A stretch of DNA of 64,000 nt from the NCBI RefSeq assembly GCF_001457775.1, contig NZ_CYSG01000010.1, forward strand, positions 101,401 through 165,400, given 5' to 3'. Under the pieces are notes generated by a model. It was not told the DNA's origin. It did not search any database and was given only the letters and a program-made list of their open reading frames with translations. The DNA is from Phaeobacter sp. CECT 5382. GTDB lineage: Bacteria > Pseudomonadota > Alphaproteobacteria > Rhodobacterales > Rhodobacteraceae. The translations under genes were made by a program, and so were the position numbers. Shown one piece after another: positions 45,832 through 55,608 of this stretch. Position 1 is the first letter of the stretch. Each line of letters begins with the position of its first letter.

Positions 45832-46758
45832 ATGCAGGACGATACAGGCATTTCCTTTTTCGGCGCTCTGTTTAACGGTTTGATCTGGCTGGTTCAGAAC
45901 ATCGCAGGCGCCTTTTACAATTTCGGCTATGCTGTCACCCATCCGCAGCTTTGGCTTGACTGGTCCGACAAGACCTCGATCATGCGCTTTGTCTACTATG
46001 GCGGCTCGGTCGAGTTCTTTTTTGTGGTTTTCACTCTGTTCCTGGTCCTGACCGCCATCGGTGTCTACCGACGTCAGTTCATGTGGGGCATGGTGCGCGG
46101 CCTGGAAGGTTTCGCCAATGGCATCGGGCGCTTCTTTGCCTGGGCCGGCCTGATCATGGTGATCCAGCAGATCGTCATCGTCTTTATGCAACGTATCTTT
46201 GCCCGGCCCGACATGAGCTTTGGCCTAGGCATCGCACTGGAAAAAGACATCAGCTGGTTCGCCGAAGAGCTGAAGCTTTACAATGCTTTGGTCGTTTGCA
46301 TGTGCGTCACCTACACATTTGTGCAGGGCGGGCATGTGCGGGTTGACCTGATTTATTCGGGCATCAGCTTCCGCGCCAAGCGGGTTGTGGACATGGTAGG
46401 GTCGCTGATCTTCATGATGCCCGCCGCTGTGCTGACCTGGATGTATGGCTGGTACTTCCTGTGGCGTCACCTGATCGTGCCAAAGCCTTCGGCTTCGGAC
46501 AGTCTGGAACGCCTGGTAATGAAAGCCCGGGCTCTGCGTTGGAACGTGGAAACCATCGGTTTCAGTCCCAACGGGTTCAACGGCTATTTTCTCTTCAAGA
46601 TCTTGCTGGTGACATTTGCCGGTATCGTCTTTGTGCATGCTGCTTGCTTCTTCTACCGCTCCTTGCTGGAGTTCATCGAAGGCCAGGGCAGCGAAAATAA
46701 ATACCTCGACAAGGATACCCTTGGAGAGGGCGAAGAAGCCTATGAAGGCGCGCATTAA
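45832..46758 (+). CDS. TRAP transporter small permease (DctQ)
   Basis: A 308-residue membrane protein, longer than the usual 160-200 of DctQ. Four or more helices: FFFVVFTLFLVLTAIG, FFAWAGLIMVIQQIVIVF, LYNALVVCMCVTYTF, VVDMVGSLIFMMPAAVLTWMY and a C-terminal ILLVTFAGIVFVHAACFFY. The DctQ mark is GGHVRVDLIY. The extra length lies at the N-terminus and between the second and third helices. It is 17 bp ahead of the large permease. Confidence 0.9.
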   Translation: MQDDTGISFFGALFNGLIWLVQNIAGAFYNFGYAVTHPQLWLDWSDKTSIMRFVYYGGSVEFFFVVFTLFLVLTAIGVYRRQFMWGMVRGLEGFANGIGRFFAWAGLIMVIQQIVIVFMQRIFARPDMSFGLGIALEKDISWFAEELKLYNALVVCMCVTYTFVQGGHVRVDLIYSGISFRAKRVVDMVGSLIFMMPAAVLTWMYGWYFLWRHLIVPKPSASDSLERLVMKARALRWNVETIGFSPNGFNGYFLFKILLVTFAGIVFVHAACFFYRSLLEFIEGQGSENKYLDKDTLGEGEEAYEGAH

Positions 46759-46775
46759 ACTAAGGGACAGCTGAT

Positions 46776-49130
46776 ATGCTTTTCGGTCTTGATGGCGTCG
46801 AACTCGGCCTGCTCATCGTATTCCTATGTCTTTTCGGAGGCATCCTTTCCGGTTTCCCAGTGGCTTTTGCCATTGGCGGAGCTGGTATCATCTCTTTTGG
46901 CATCATCGCGGCACTGGATAGTGCCGGTCTGCTAATCCACCAGGCTATCGACACCTCGTCGCAGGCCTATCAGGGGCTGGTCAACAGTGGGGTCAAACCT
47001 GATGTGATCTCCCTCTTTAGATATCCGGACCTGCCGCGGATTGCGGAACCTGTATTCGTACAGGGCTGGGAGCATGCGCTGGATCGCAATGTTTCCTTCA
47101 TTGTAAACCGGATGAACGAACGGGTTCTGGCCGGGGCCTCGATTGAGACTCTGCTGGCGGTGCTGATGTTCGTTCTGATGGGGATCACCCTAGAACGGTC
47201 TAAAATCGCCAATGACCTGCTGACAACCATGGCACGGGTCTTTGGACCACTGCCCGGTGGTCTGGCGGTATCGATTGTTGTCGTTGGTGCCTTTCTTGCG
47301 GCCTCGACCGGGATTGTTGGTGCCACTGTTGTGACCATGGGCCTGCTAGCCTTGCCAACCATGCTGCGCAACAACTACTCGCCAGAGCTGGCGACAGGTG
47401 TGATCGCTGCATCCGGCACTTTGGGGCAGATCATTCCGCCTTCGATCGTTATCGTTTTGCTCGGCACTCTGGCTGGGGATCTTTATTCAACCGCACAGGA
47501 AAGCCGCGCCATCGAGGCAGGTTGTTCGGATGCGCTGACCTATCTGGGTGAGCCTGCGGTTGTGTCTGTTGGTACTCTGTTCCAGGCGGCTTTGCTGCCG
47601 GGGATCATGCTGGCACTGCTCTATGCGCTATACGCCTTTGGCTATGCGATGCTGAACCCAGAGAAGGCACCTGCTGTTGCTCTGGAGCCAAGCACGAACG
47701 AGCCGGTCACCCGTAATGAAGCCCTGCTGTGGTTCCTGGGCGCACCCGCTGCCATCATCGGTGGTGCGATGCTGCTGGGATCCTTTGGTGCCATTGGCTC
47801 GCAAAACATCACCGTATCGGCCTTTTCCGATGCTGGTCAGACGGCGTCCCTGCGTACCAATGTTGGTGAGCAGTGTCAGGCCGCGATGATTGATCTGCAC
47901 GGTCAGGAGGCCTGGGAGGCCGCTGTTGCCGAACAGACCGAGATTGACGCAGCCGGTGGTGTTGCACAGGCGACCAAGCTGACAGAAGACGAACTGGCCG
48001 CTGCCAAGATCGCCAAGATCGAAGGCGCAGCACCCATCGGCACCGGACTGACTGTTCTGGTGGTGATGATGGGTCTGGTTCTGGCTGTAGGTCGCGGTGT
48101 TGCACCGTCGCGGGATGTTAAACCGCTGATCCTGGGGACTATCGGTCTGCTGTTGGTTCTGCTGATTGATGTTTTGGCTGTTGCGCCGACAACGTCACCT
48201 GGCGTGACCGTGCTTTGGATTGCACTGCCGATGCTTCTGGCGCTCTATGGCTGTCGTGAAGCCGCTGCCCGTTGCGCAAAAAATGACCTGATCCGGGTGG
48301 TTTTCCCACCTCTGGTTCTGATTGTTGCAGTGCTGGGATCAATCCTGGGTGGTATCACCAATCCAACGCCGGCTGCGGCGCTTGGGGCCGGTGGTGCAAT
48401 CATGCTGGCGGCCTATCGCAAGCTGCAGGACCAGGGACAGTCGGGCAAGATCATCATTTGGGCGACCTTTGCCGTGATGATTGCGATCCTGATCGGGGTG
48501 AACTTTGATCTGCGGATCAACCAGTCCAACGTCAGCGTTGAAAGCTGGATCGCCTTTGGCTTTGCCTATGGTGCCTATCTGTTTGCTCTGTTCGGCCTGC
48601 TCTATGGCTGCTGGGTGCTGTACAAAGGCGCGGTTCTGACGCCCATCGTGCGCGAAACTGCCAAGGTCACTTCCATGGTCTTCACCATCCTGATCGGCTC
48701 GCAGCTGCTCAATCTGGTGGTGATCTCCTTTGGTGGTGAGCACTATATCCAGCAGTTCCTGAAGAGCTTTGACAACGAGATGACGGTCTTCTTGATCGTG
48801 ATGCTGGTTCTGTTCTTCCTGGGTTTCGTGCTCGACTTCCTTGAGATCATCTACATCGTGATCCCGATTGTTGGCCCGGTAATCTACGGCGGCTCTTTTG
48901 ATCCCAAATGGGTGACCATCATGGTTGCGGTCAACCTACAGACCTCTTTCCTGACACCGCCATTTGGCTTTGCGCTGTTCTATCTGCGCGGGGTGGCACC
49001 AAAGGAGGTCACCACCGGCCATATCTATCGAGGGGTTCTGCCCTTCGTGCTGATCCAGGTGGCGGGACTTGCGATCCTGTGGTTGTTCCCGACAATCGTG
49101 ACAATCGTGCCGGCGCTGATCCCGAACTGA
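46776..49130 (+). CDS. TRAP transporter large permease (DctM), with extended loop
   Basis: A 784-residue DctM homologue; typical ones have about 430. FGGILSGFPVAFAIGGAGI opens the family domain, and TGIVGATVVTMGLLALPTML, SGTLGQIIPPSIVIVLLG and LQTSFLTPPFGFALFYLRG are its cores. The extra length includes a soluble segment (about 335-430, VGEQCQAAMIDLHGQEAWE and an Ala/Glu-rich stretch) and more helices. Large forms like this accompany TakP-type binding proteins in related bacteria. Energy comes from the Na+ or H+ gradient. A terminator follows. Confidence 0.92.
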   Translation: MLFGLDGVELGLLIVFLCLFGGILSGFPVAFAIGGAGIISFGIIAALDSAGLLIHQAIDTSSQAYQGLVNSGVKPDVISLFRYPDLPRIAEPVFVQGWEHALDRNVSFIVNRMNERVLAGASIETLLAVLMFVLMGITLERSKIANDLLTTMARVFGPLPGGLAVSIVVVGAFLAASTGIVGATVVTMGLLALPTMLRNNYSPELATGVIAASGTLGQIIPPSIVIVLLGTLAGDLYSTAQESRAIEAGCSDALTYLGEPAVVSVGTLFQAALLPGIMLALLYALYAFGYAMLNPEKAPAVALEPSTNEPVTRNEALLWFLGAPAAIIGGAMLLGSFGAIGSQNITVSAFSDAGQTASLRTNVGEQCQAAMIDLHGQEAWEAAVAEQTEIDAAGGVAQATKLTEDELAAAKIAKIEGAAPIGTGLTVLVVMMGLVLAVGRGVAPSRDVKPLILGTIGLLLVLLIDVLAVAPTTSPGVTVLWIALPMLLALYGCREAAARCAKNDLIRVVFPPLVLIVAVLGSILGGITNPTPAAALGAGGAIMLAAYRKLQDQGQSGKIIIWATFAVMIAILIGVNFDLRINQSNVSVESWIAFGFAYGAYLFALFGLLYGCWVLYKGAVLTPIVRETAKVTSMVFTILIGSQLLNLVVISFGGEHYIQQFLKSFDNEMTVFLIVMLVLFFLGFVLDFLEIIYIVIPIVGPVIYGGSFDPKWVTIMVAVNLQTSFLTPPFGFALFYLRGVAPKEVTTGHIYRGVLPFVLIQVAGLAILWLFPTIVTIVPALIPN

Positions 49131-49160
49131 TCACCAAAACCGGTACAGAAAGAACAACGA

Positions 49161-49187
49161 GGGGTCCCGATTGGGGCCCCTTTTTTA
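49161..49187 (+). terminator. Terminator of TRAP operon
   Basis: GGGGTCCC (49161-49168) and GGGGCCCC (49173-49180) form an 8-bp stem with one G-T pair and a four-base loop, followed by six Ts. Confidence 0.88.
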
Positions 49188-49344
49188 CTGGGCAGAAGGA
49201 TCGCGCCGATAGAAGAAAGGTGCGATCACATGTCCCGGGGAGGCAGACTTTACAAACTTGGAAGGTCGTCTAGTCTTTACGCCATGTCAGGGGAGAGACA
49301 GCTCAGCGGGCGTCGGGGCAAACATTAGAGGGGGAATGGGTTCC

Positions 49345-49908
49345 ATGACCTTGCTAAAAGATTGGCACAGCGCGAAAAAACGCTATGACGCCGCGCGCAA
49401 GGACGCGCTGCGCCAGATCAAGACCCTGCAACAGAAACGGGACGCTGCAGAGTATTTTCTGGAGGCCCAAACGGCCCGAAAGCTCGACGATGAGGCGCAT
49501 ATGCGAAAGATCAGGGCTTTTCGGGATGAATTCGCGTCGGCAAATGTCCTGAAAATTCGGGTTCTTCTGGATCGTGAAATCAACGATCTGAGTGCAATAG
49601 ATGCCAGGCCCTTTACTGGAATAGAGCAAGCATTGAATGATCTCGAACGGGTTTTGGGGGCTGCGGAAAAACTCATCTCAAAAGGGGATGTCGCGGCTTC
49701 AAGCTGGAACCAGTATCGAGAGATCTATGATGGTTGTACCCATCGATTGATGGCGGCCAACGATCGGTTTGACGCGTTCAGCAGCAGGCGCGCCAATCTC
49801 GAGGCAAAGCTGGCGCTGCGTCTGGATCACGCAGAGATACTGCGCAAGATCGGCCAGCGAAGCCGCGCGGTACATGTCTTTCTGAAGGAAAACGAGGTCG
49901 CAGGCTAG
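49345..49908 (+). CDS. Coiled-coil protein of unknown function
   Basis: A 187-residue, charged, almost wholly helical protein (MTLLKDWHSAKKRYDAARKD onward, with heptad-like runs to the end). ATG 49345 is used: GGGGGA lies about nine bases ahead; ATG 49336 is too close to it. No signal peptide or membrane segment. No family is recognised. Its stop overlaps the convergent glyoxalase-fold gene by four bases. Confidence 0.6.
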   Translation: MTLLKDWHSAKKRYDAARKDALRQIKTLQQKRDAAEYFLEAQTARKLDDEAHMRKIRAFRDEFASANVLKIRVLLDREINDLSAIDARPFTGIEQALNDLERVLGAAEKLISKGDVAASSWNQYREIYDGCTHRLMAANDRFDAFSSRRANLEAKLALRLDHAEILRKIGQRSRAVHVFLKENEVAG

Positions 49909-50315
49909 GCAAGCGGGGGGGCGAACTGAAGCAGGTCCCAGCGGTTGCCAAAGGGGTCTCGCCAGACAGCAACTGTGCCATAGGGCTCATGCCTAGGCGG
50001 TTCTTCGAAGTGAACGCCAGCTAGGCGCATGCTTTCATAGTCGCGTTGGAAATCATCGGTTGTCAGGAAGAGGCCAACGCGCCCGCCAAATTGATTGCCG
50101 ATTGCTGCTTGCTGATGCGGGCCCTCGGCGCGGGCAAGAATCAGGCTGGCCTGGGACGCCCCGGTAGACGCCCCGGGCGGCAGAATTCGGACCCAGCGCT
50201 TGTCCCCCTGATCGATGTCTTCAGCGAGCTGCCAGTTCAGGGTGCCGCAATAAAAGGCTATCGCAGTATCGTAGTCAGAAACTACCAACGAAAATGCATG
50301 TAGGGTCTGGGGCAT
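49905..50315 (-). CDS. VOC/glyoxalase-fold protein
   Basis: A 136-residue single-chain vicinal-oxygen-chelate protein with two beta-alpha-beta3 halves: HAFSLVVSDYDTAIAFYCG at the start and GTVAVWRDPFGNRWDLLQF at the end. The first His and the terminal DPFGNRWDLLQF give the usual metal or substrate contacts. Members detoxify methylglyoxal, resist drugs or open rings; the substrate here is unknown. The ate/bpt gene lies 20 bp upstream on the same strand, so they may share a transcript. Confidence 0.82.
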   Translation of the reverse strand: MPQTLHAFSLVVSDYDTAIAFYCGTLNWQLAEDIDQGDKRWVRILPPGASTGASQASLILARAEGPHQQAAIGNQFGGRVGLFLTTDDFQRDYESMRLAGVHFEEPPRHEPYGTVAVWRDPFGNRWDLLQFAPPLA

Positions 50316-50335
50316 TCAGGTGCTCATCCAGTCGT

Positions 50336-51160
50336 TTATCGGCGGCGATAGGCGGTCTGCTCCGGCAGATGGATATTGGCCACCTGTTCGGAAATTGGAT
50401 CAGTCGAAAGCGGATGGGTGCTTTCGGCAAATTCTGCTGGATCGCGCATCTTTTTCCAGCTGCCCTGGTGATAGATTTCGAGCCCTGAGAATTTTTCTTT
50501 ATAGCCCATTTTGCGGCTGCCAGGCACCCAATAGCCAAGGTAGACGTAGGGCAGACCGGCCTCGCGGGCGATCTCGATATGATCGAGGATCATGAAGGTG
50601 CCCATGGAATTATGTTGTAGCTCAGGATTGTAGAAAGAATAGACCATGCTCAGCCCATCTTCGAGCACATCCGTCAGCGACACAGCAACAAGTGAGCTGA
50701 ACTGTGGTTCACTATATTCAACCACCCGGCTGCGGATCGGTGTTTCTTCAATCATCGCAGCATATTCAAAAACGTCCATATCAGCCATTCCGCCATCGGC
50801 GTGGCGGCTGTCGAGATAGCTCCGGAACAGTGCGTATTGATCTTCGGTGGCCCAGGGGGATGTGGCGCGGCGGATAAGATAGTCGTTGCGCTTGAGGATA
50901 CGTTTCTGGCTGCGGCTTTTGTGAAACGCAGCCACATCTATCCGGGCTGACAAGCAAGCAGAACAATCTGAGCAGGACGGTCGATACAGCACGTTTTGTG
51001 AGCGGCGAAACCCCTGATGTGACAAGCTATTGTTGAGCTGCTCGGCGCCATCTCCCTGCAACGAGGTAAACAGTTTTCGCTCCATCCGGTTTTCCAGATA
51101 GGGGCAGGGCTGCGGAGCCGTCACATAAAACTGGGGAGCAATAGGAAGTGTATGGCGCAT
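50336..51160 (-). CDS. Arginyl-tRNA--protein transferase family (Ate/Bpt)
   Basis: A 274-residue member of the Ate/Bpt family that tags N-terminal residues for degradation by ClpS/ClpAP. The N-terminal Cys cluster (CSDCSAC, with [13 protein letters not shown] before) and [20 protein letters not shown], the acyl-transfer core, are both present. Bacterial Bpt proteins move leucine onto Asp/Glu termini; some related forms use arginine. Which aminoacyl-tRNA is used cannot be read here. The length is typical. Confidence 0.9.
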   Translation of the reverse strand: MRHTLPIAPQFYVTAPQPCPYLENRMERKLFTSLQGDGAEQLNNSLSHQGFRRSQNVLYRPSCSDCSACLSARIDVAAFHKSRSQKRILKRNDYLIRRATSPWATEDQYALFRSYLDSRHADGGMADMDVFEYAAMIEETPIRSRVVEYSEPQFSSLVAVSLTDVLEDGLSMVYSFYNPELQHNSMGTFMILDHIEIAREAGLPYVYLGYWVPGSRKMGYKEKFSGLEIYHQGSWKKMRDPAEFAESTHPLSTDPISEQVANIHLPEQTAYRRR

Positions 51161-51464
51161 ATGGAAATGAAGCTGATCGCAGGGGTTGTTGGCTCGATAA
51201 TAGATGTCCCCGGCAGGATAGCAATCTCAATCCCCGGAGCCAAGCTGACTATGAGATCTGGGTTAAGACCACAGCAATCTACTGTTCGGCCTGCTTGTCG
51301 GACAACTGTCCGGCTATGGTTTATGGGCAGTGAAAGATCGCCTCGTTCAGGTACTGACAGGCGGTAAACCATGCAAACTATGCAGTCGCTAAATGCGAAG
51401 AGTCGCAGGCTAAACCAGAGCAGCGAGGGTTGACGCCACAGGGCGGGCGGAACAGTGTCTGGCC
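51161..51464. other. Intergenic region between ate/bpt and glnE
   Basis: About 300 bases. Short frames read on both strands but none has family content. The plus-strand phrase resembling [12 protein letters not shown] recalls tRNA-antisense artefacts, yet no cloverleaf folds here. The promoters of the two divergent genes must lie here. Confidence 0.4.
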
Positions 51465-54296
51465 ATGACTGATAGCCTCAAAACTGATCGCCTCGACATT
51501 TCCCGCATTCCGCGCCCTTATGATGTAGCATTAGGGGCCGAAGCCCGCGCCTTGGTGCCAGGAGTGCCGTCTGAGATGGGAGAGCTTGTGGCCGGTGCGG
51601 CAGGTTCCAGCCCCTATTTGAAAGGCTTGATCGAACAGGAAGCCGGGTGGATCGCCGCGGCTTTGGAGGCACCGCAAAGCGCATTGGCGAGCGTCTTTGC
51701 AGATTGTCGGGCCTTGGAAAAAGATCAGTTGAAACCCGGCTTGCGTCAGGCCAAACGGCGCGTGGCGCTGCTGACCGCCCTTTGTGATCTGTCCGGAGGG
51801 TGGAGTCTGGAGCAAGTGACCGGCGCGTTGACGGATTTTGGCGCGCTTTGCGCCGATGTTGCGATCAAGGCGGAAATTGCTGCGCTCATCCGAAGAAAAA
51901 AACTGCCGGGACTGGGGGAGGCGGATGTTGAAACCGCCGGCGGCCTGGCCATTCTGGCAATGGGCAAGATGGGCGCACATGAGCTGAACTACAGTTCGGA
52001 TATTGATCTGATCTGTCTGTTTGATGAGACGCGATTTGATCCGGATGTATTTTTTGAGGCACGTCAGGGCATGGTGCGGGCAACCCGAAACATGTGTGCC
52101 ACGCTCAGCGATCGCACCGCCGACGGCTATGTCTTTCGCACAGATCTGCGGCTGCGGCCTGATCCCGCTGTCACCCCGGTCTGTCTCGCGATGGAGGCGG
52201 CGGAACGCTACTATGAGAGCCTTGGGCGCACCTGGGAGCGGGCTGCCTATATCAAGGCGCGCGCCTGTGCCGGTGATCTGGCGGCAGGAGAGGCCTTTTT
52301 GAAAACACTGCGCCCCTTTGTCTGGCGGCGTCATCTGGATTTTGCCGCCATTCAAGATGCGCATGATATGCGGCTCAGGATCCGCGAAAACAAAGGCACA
52401 GGAGGGCCGATCACGGTTCCGGGCCATGATATGAAACTCGGGCGGGGCGGTATTCGCGAGATTGAGTTTTTCACCCAGACGCGCCAGTTGATCGCCGGTG
52501 GGCGGGACGAAAGCCTGCGTCTGCGAGGCACTGTCGAAGGGCTGGCAGCGCTTGCGGGCAAGGACTGGATTCCCGGTGATGTGGCCGACAGTCTTTCCGG
52601 GCATTACCGGGCGCATCGCGAAGTCGAGCACCGCATCCAGATGGTCCATGACGCCCAGACCCACAGAATGCCGAACACGGCCGAGGGTATTGCCCGGGTT
52701 GCTTGCCTGATGGACCGTGATCCGGCGGATCTGCAAAGCGAGATTCGCAAGCGCCTCGTTGAAGTCCACGACATGACAGAGGGCTTTTTTGCCCCGGATG
52801 CGGCACCTGCTGCCGAAGCGGTTGTACCAGACGATCTTGACGAAGCTGTGATTGGCCGCTGGCCGACCTATCCTGCCCTGCGCTCACCGCGCGGCGCGCA
52901 GATATTTGAACGCCTGAAACCGGAATTGCTGAGCCGCCTGGGCCGCACCGCCAAACCTGCCGAGGCCCTGCTGGCGCTGGACGGGTTTTTGGCCGGGCTG
53001 CCGGCCGGGGTGCAATTGTTCTCCCTATTCGAAGCCAATCCACAGCTTTTGGATCTTCTGGTCGATATCGTCGGCACCTCCCAGGCGCTGGCGAGTTTCT
53101 TGTCGCGTAACTCGGGCGTTTTTGACGCCGTCATTGGCGGCACTTTCTTTGAGGACTGGCCGGGGCAGGCGAGTCTCAAAGCTGAGCTGGACGGCATTCT
53201 CAACCTTGAGACCGACTATGAAACCAAGCTGGATGCGGCGCGGCGCTGGTGCAAGGAGTGGCATTTCCGCATTGGGGTGCATCATCTGCGCGGGTTGATC
53301 TGCGCGGCGGAAGCCGGGCGCCAATACGCGGATCTCGCCGAGGTGGTTGTCGCGGCACTGCTGCCCCAGGTCATGGATCAGTTTGCCATCAAACATGGAC
53401 CGGCGCCGGGCAAAGGGCCGATTGTGATTGCCATGGGATCTCTTGGGGCCGGGCAGATCAATGCGCAGTCCGATCTGGACGTCATCGTGGTCTATGATCC
53501 CCAGGACGTGGAGATGTCCGATGGCCGCAAGCCCTTGGCGACCCGTCCCTATTATGCGCGGCTGACACAGGCGTTGATCACGGCACTGTCAGCACCGATG
53601 TCGCAGGGGCGGCTCTATGAGGTGGACATGCGTCTGCGCCCCTCTGGCAATCAGGGACCGGTTGCGACCAGCTGGTCCGGGTTTACCCAATACCAGCAAG
53701 ATGAGGCCTGGGTCTGGGAACATCTGGCCCTTACCCGGGCGCGGGTGGTGGCGGGGGACCCCGAACTGATGCAGGCATTTGAAACTTTCCGGCAATCCGT
53801 CCTCGGGCAGAACCGTAGCCGTAGGGCGATCCTTGCGGAAGTTTCGGATATGCGGGATCGGTTGGCAGCGTCCAAGGCCCCGGCGGGCCTGTGGGATGCC
53901 AAGACCGGTGCCGGCCGTATGATGGATGTTGAATTGCTGTCGCAGGCCGGGGCGCTGCTGGCGGGGGCTTCGACACGGGACGTGGCTAGCGGTTTGCAAC
54001 AAGCCGTCGCTTGTGGCTGGCTGGATGCCGCAGATGCGCTGTTTTTGCAGGACTCCTACAGCCTATACTGGTCAGTGCAGACCTCGGCCCGATTGCTGAG
54101 CAGTGCGGCTCTTGATGAAAGCGCTCTGGGCGAGGGGGCGGCCCTGTTTCTGATCCGCAGCACCGGTTATGATAGGTTGGATGCGCTGTCAGAGGCCCTT
54201 GAACAGGCCTATCAACGCTGTGATGCGATTATTGCGCAGGCCCTGGAGGAGGGGCAAGATGATGCCGGAACCGATGCCGATGCAGACCCTGAATGA
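51465..54296 (+). CDS. glnE: Glutamine synthetase adenylyltransferase/adenylyl-removing enzyme
   Basis: A 943-residue bifunctional enzyme that adds AMP to glutamine synthetase and removes it, under control of PII. Two nucleotidyltransferase domains are visible: GKMGAHELNYSSDIDLI (about 164-180, adenylyl-removing half) and GSLGAGQINAQSDLDVIVV (about 656-674, adenylylating half), each with a DxD metal pair and its own helical domain. The length is close to the family norm. A small gene overlaps its end by 38 bp. Confidence 0.95.
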   Translation: MTDSLKTDRLDISRIPRPYDVALGAEARALVPGVPSEMGELVAGAAGSSPYLKGLIEQEAGWIAAALEAPQSALASVFADCRALEKDQLKPGLRQAKRRVALLTALCDLSGGWSLEQVTGALTDFGALCADVAIKAEIAALIRRKKLPGLGEADVETAGGLAILAMGKMGAHELNYSSDIDLICLFDETRFDPDVFFEARQGMVRATRNMCATLSDRTADGYVFRTDLRLRPDPAVTPVCLAMEAAERYYESLGRTWERAAYIKARACAGDLAAGEAFLKTLRPFVWRRHLDFAAIQDAHDMRLRIRENKGTGGPITVPGHDMKLGRGGIREIEFFTQTRQLIAGGRDESLRLRGTVEGLAALAGKDWIPGDVADSLSGHYRAHREVEHRIQMVHDAQTHRMPNTAEGIARVACLMDRDPADLQSEIRKRLVEVHDMTEGFFAPDAAPAAEAVVPDDLDEAVIGRWPTYPALRSPRGAQIFERLKPELLSRLGRTAKPAEALLALDGFLAGLPAGVQLFSLFEANPQLLDLLVDIVGTSQALASFLSRNSGVFDAVIGGTFFEDWPGQASLKAELDGILNLETDYETKLDAARRWCKEWHFRIGVHHLRGLICAAEAGRQYADLAEVVVAALLPQVMDQFAIKHGPAPGKGPIVIAMGSLGAGQINAQSDLDVIVVYDPQDVEMSDGRKPLATRPYYARLTQALITALSAPMSQGRLYEVDMRLRPSGNQGPVATSWSGFTQYQQDEAWVWEHLALTRARVVAGDPELMQAFETFRQSVLGQNRSRRAILAEVSDMRDRLAASKAPAGLWDAKTGAGRMMDVELLSQAGALLAGASTRDVASGLQQAVACGWLDAADALFLQDSYSLYWSVQTSARLLSSAALDESALGEGAALFLIRSTGYDRLDALSEALEQAYQRCDAIIAQALEEGQDDAGTDADADPE

Positions 54297-54552
54297 GCTG
54301 GATCATAAAAACCTGATCCGCGAAGCCTACCGGATCGAAGGGATTACTGACAGCCAGTGCCGCAGTATCTTTCTGGACTGGGCGCTGAGCCTGCCGGTGG
54401 ATCAGGACAACCGGCAGGCAATCGAACAGATCATGCTTCACTACGGCGGCGAACCGGAGGGTCACCCGATGACAGAGGTCCTGCGCCAGGGGTTGGCTGA
54501 AATGGCAAAACCCCGGCGTCGCGGTGGCTGGCGGTCACGCCCGCGCGACTGA
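54259..54552 (+). CDS. Small conserved protein overlapping glnE
   Basis: A 97-residue frame from ATG 54259 with AGGAGG about seven bases ahead, beginning inside the glnE 3' end. MQTLNELDHKNLIREAYRIE then GITDSQCRSIFLDWALSLP and a basic tail (KPRRRGGWRSRPRD). No signal or membrane segment. Overlap suggests translational coupling to glnE, so a link to nitrogen control is possible but unproven. No family is recognised. Confidence 0.65.
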   Translation: MMPEPMPMQTLNELDHKNLIREAYRIEGITDSQCRSIFLDWALSLPVDQDNRQAIEQIMLHYGGEPEGHPMTEVLRQGLAEMAKPRRRGGWRSRPRD

Positions 54553-54733
54553 CTGAGGATCGATTGCTGATGGCCGATTGGGCAATCGGCTGGCAGGTGC
54601 CACAGTTTTTCCCAATAGATTTCGATTTCGTTAAATTGGACTAAAAATGTCCAATTCCTGCCCTGATTGAGGGGCAGTTTGCTCCTTAACCAATATTGCC
54701 GGACCTCTTCGGTAATTGCCAAGGAGCAGACCC

Positions 54734-55498
54734 ATGATGAACCTTCGCGCGATGATCTTGACAGCCGCCCTCGGCGGTAGCCTTTCGGCCTGTGCCGCGG
54801 TGGACATCCCGTCGCGCAATGCCCCCTATGAAAGCCTTCCAGCCTATGTCGAAGGCGTCGCAGAGGGCTATCAGGAGATCGACCATCTGGCACCTGAGTT
54901 TCAGCCACAAGCCGTGACCCCGGTTGTCGCGGTCGGCGCATTGACCGGGCCCGGGACAGCCGCGCAGAAATCGCCTTTGCTGGGCAGCGGCGTTTCTGTC
55001 TCCAAGGTCAATGTCCGGGTGCCACGCACCCTGAAGGTTTCCGAAGCCAACAGATACTTGCCACAGGGTGATATCGTTTGGCGTGAAGACCCGGTTGGCG
55101 ACCGCCATGCGCAGGTGCAGGCCATCGTGCAGGCTGGGCTAGAGCGGGGAGTGCACGCGCTGGAGGGACCCGTGGCGACCGAGCTGGACGTGGAAGTTCT
55201 GCGGTTCCATGCGCTGACGCAAAAGGCGCGCTATACCACCGGTGGGGTGCATGCGATTGCCTTTACCATGGTCCTGCGTGATGCTGAAACCGGCGAGGCC
55301 CTGACGCCGGTACGCCAGATCGAAGCTAATTTCACCGCCTATGGTGGGCGTCGTGCGCTGGTGGCCATTGCCGAGGGGCAGACCCAGAAAGTGCGCATCA
55401 CCCAGGAACTGGCTAAGGTCATCCAGCAGGAGATCCTACGCCCCGGCAGCCGCACGCCCCGCCGAGGCGGGCTGATCCTGGCACTCAACAAACTGTAG
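54734..55498 (+). CDS. Lipoprotein of unknown function (DUF6778-like)
   Basis: A 254-residue lipoprotein. ATG 54734 follows AAGGAG by seven bases. The signal ends in lipobox LSAC. The mature domain is beta-rich: VNVRVPRTLKVSEANRYLP, then LDVEVLRFHALTQKARYTTG and VHAIAFTMVLRDAETGE. Such proteins are widespread in Rhodobacterales outer envelopes; no role is known to me. AT-rich DNA upstream (54600-54700) may hold the promoter. Confidence 0.78.
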   Translation: MMNLRAMILTAALGGSLSACAAVDIPSRNAPYESLPAYVEGVAEGYQEIDHLAPEFQPQAVTPVVAVGALTGPGTAAQKSPLLGSGVSVSKVNVRVPRTLKVSEANRYLPQGDIVWREDPVGDRHAQVQAIVQAGLERGVHALEGPVATELDVEVLRFHALTQKARYTTGGVHAIAFTMVLRDAETGEALTPVRQIEANFTAYGGRRALVAIAEGQTQKVRITQELAKVIQQEILRPGSRTPRRGGLILALNKL

Positions 55499-55608
55499 CG
55501 ATTGCGTTCATCGCCGAAGTGGCGTGAATGAGACGAGATCATCGGGGGCGGTATCATAGCGATGCCAGCCCCCTTTCCCTGTTGCACCGTTAGGGCTAAG
55601 AGGGGCGC

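Noticed and set aside
51148..51333. Frame with [12 protein letters not shown], similar to tRNA-antisense peptides
   Set aside because: The opposite strand does not fold into a cloverleaf; T-arm and acceptor do not pair, so neither a tRNA nor a protein is supported.
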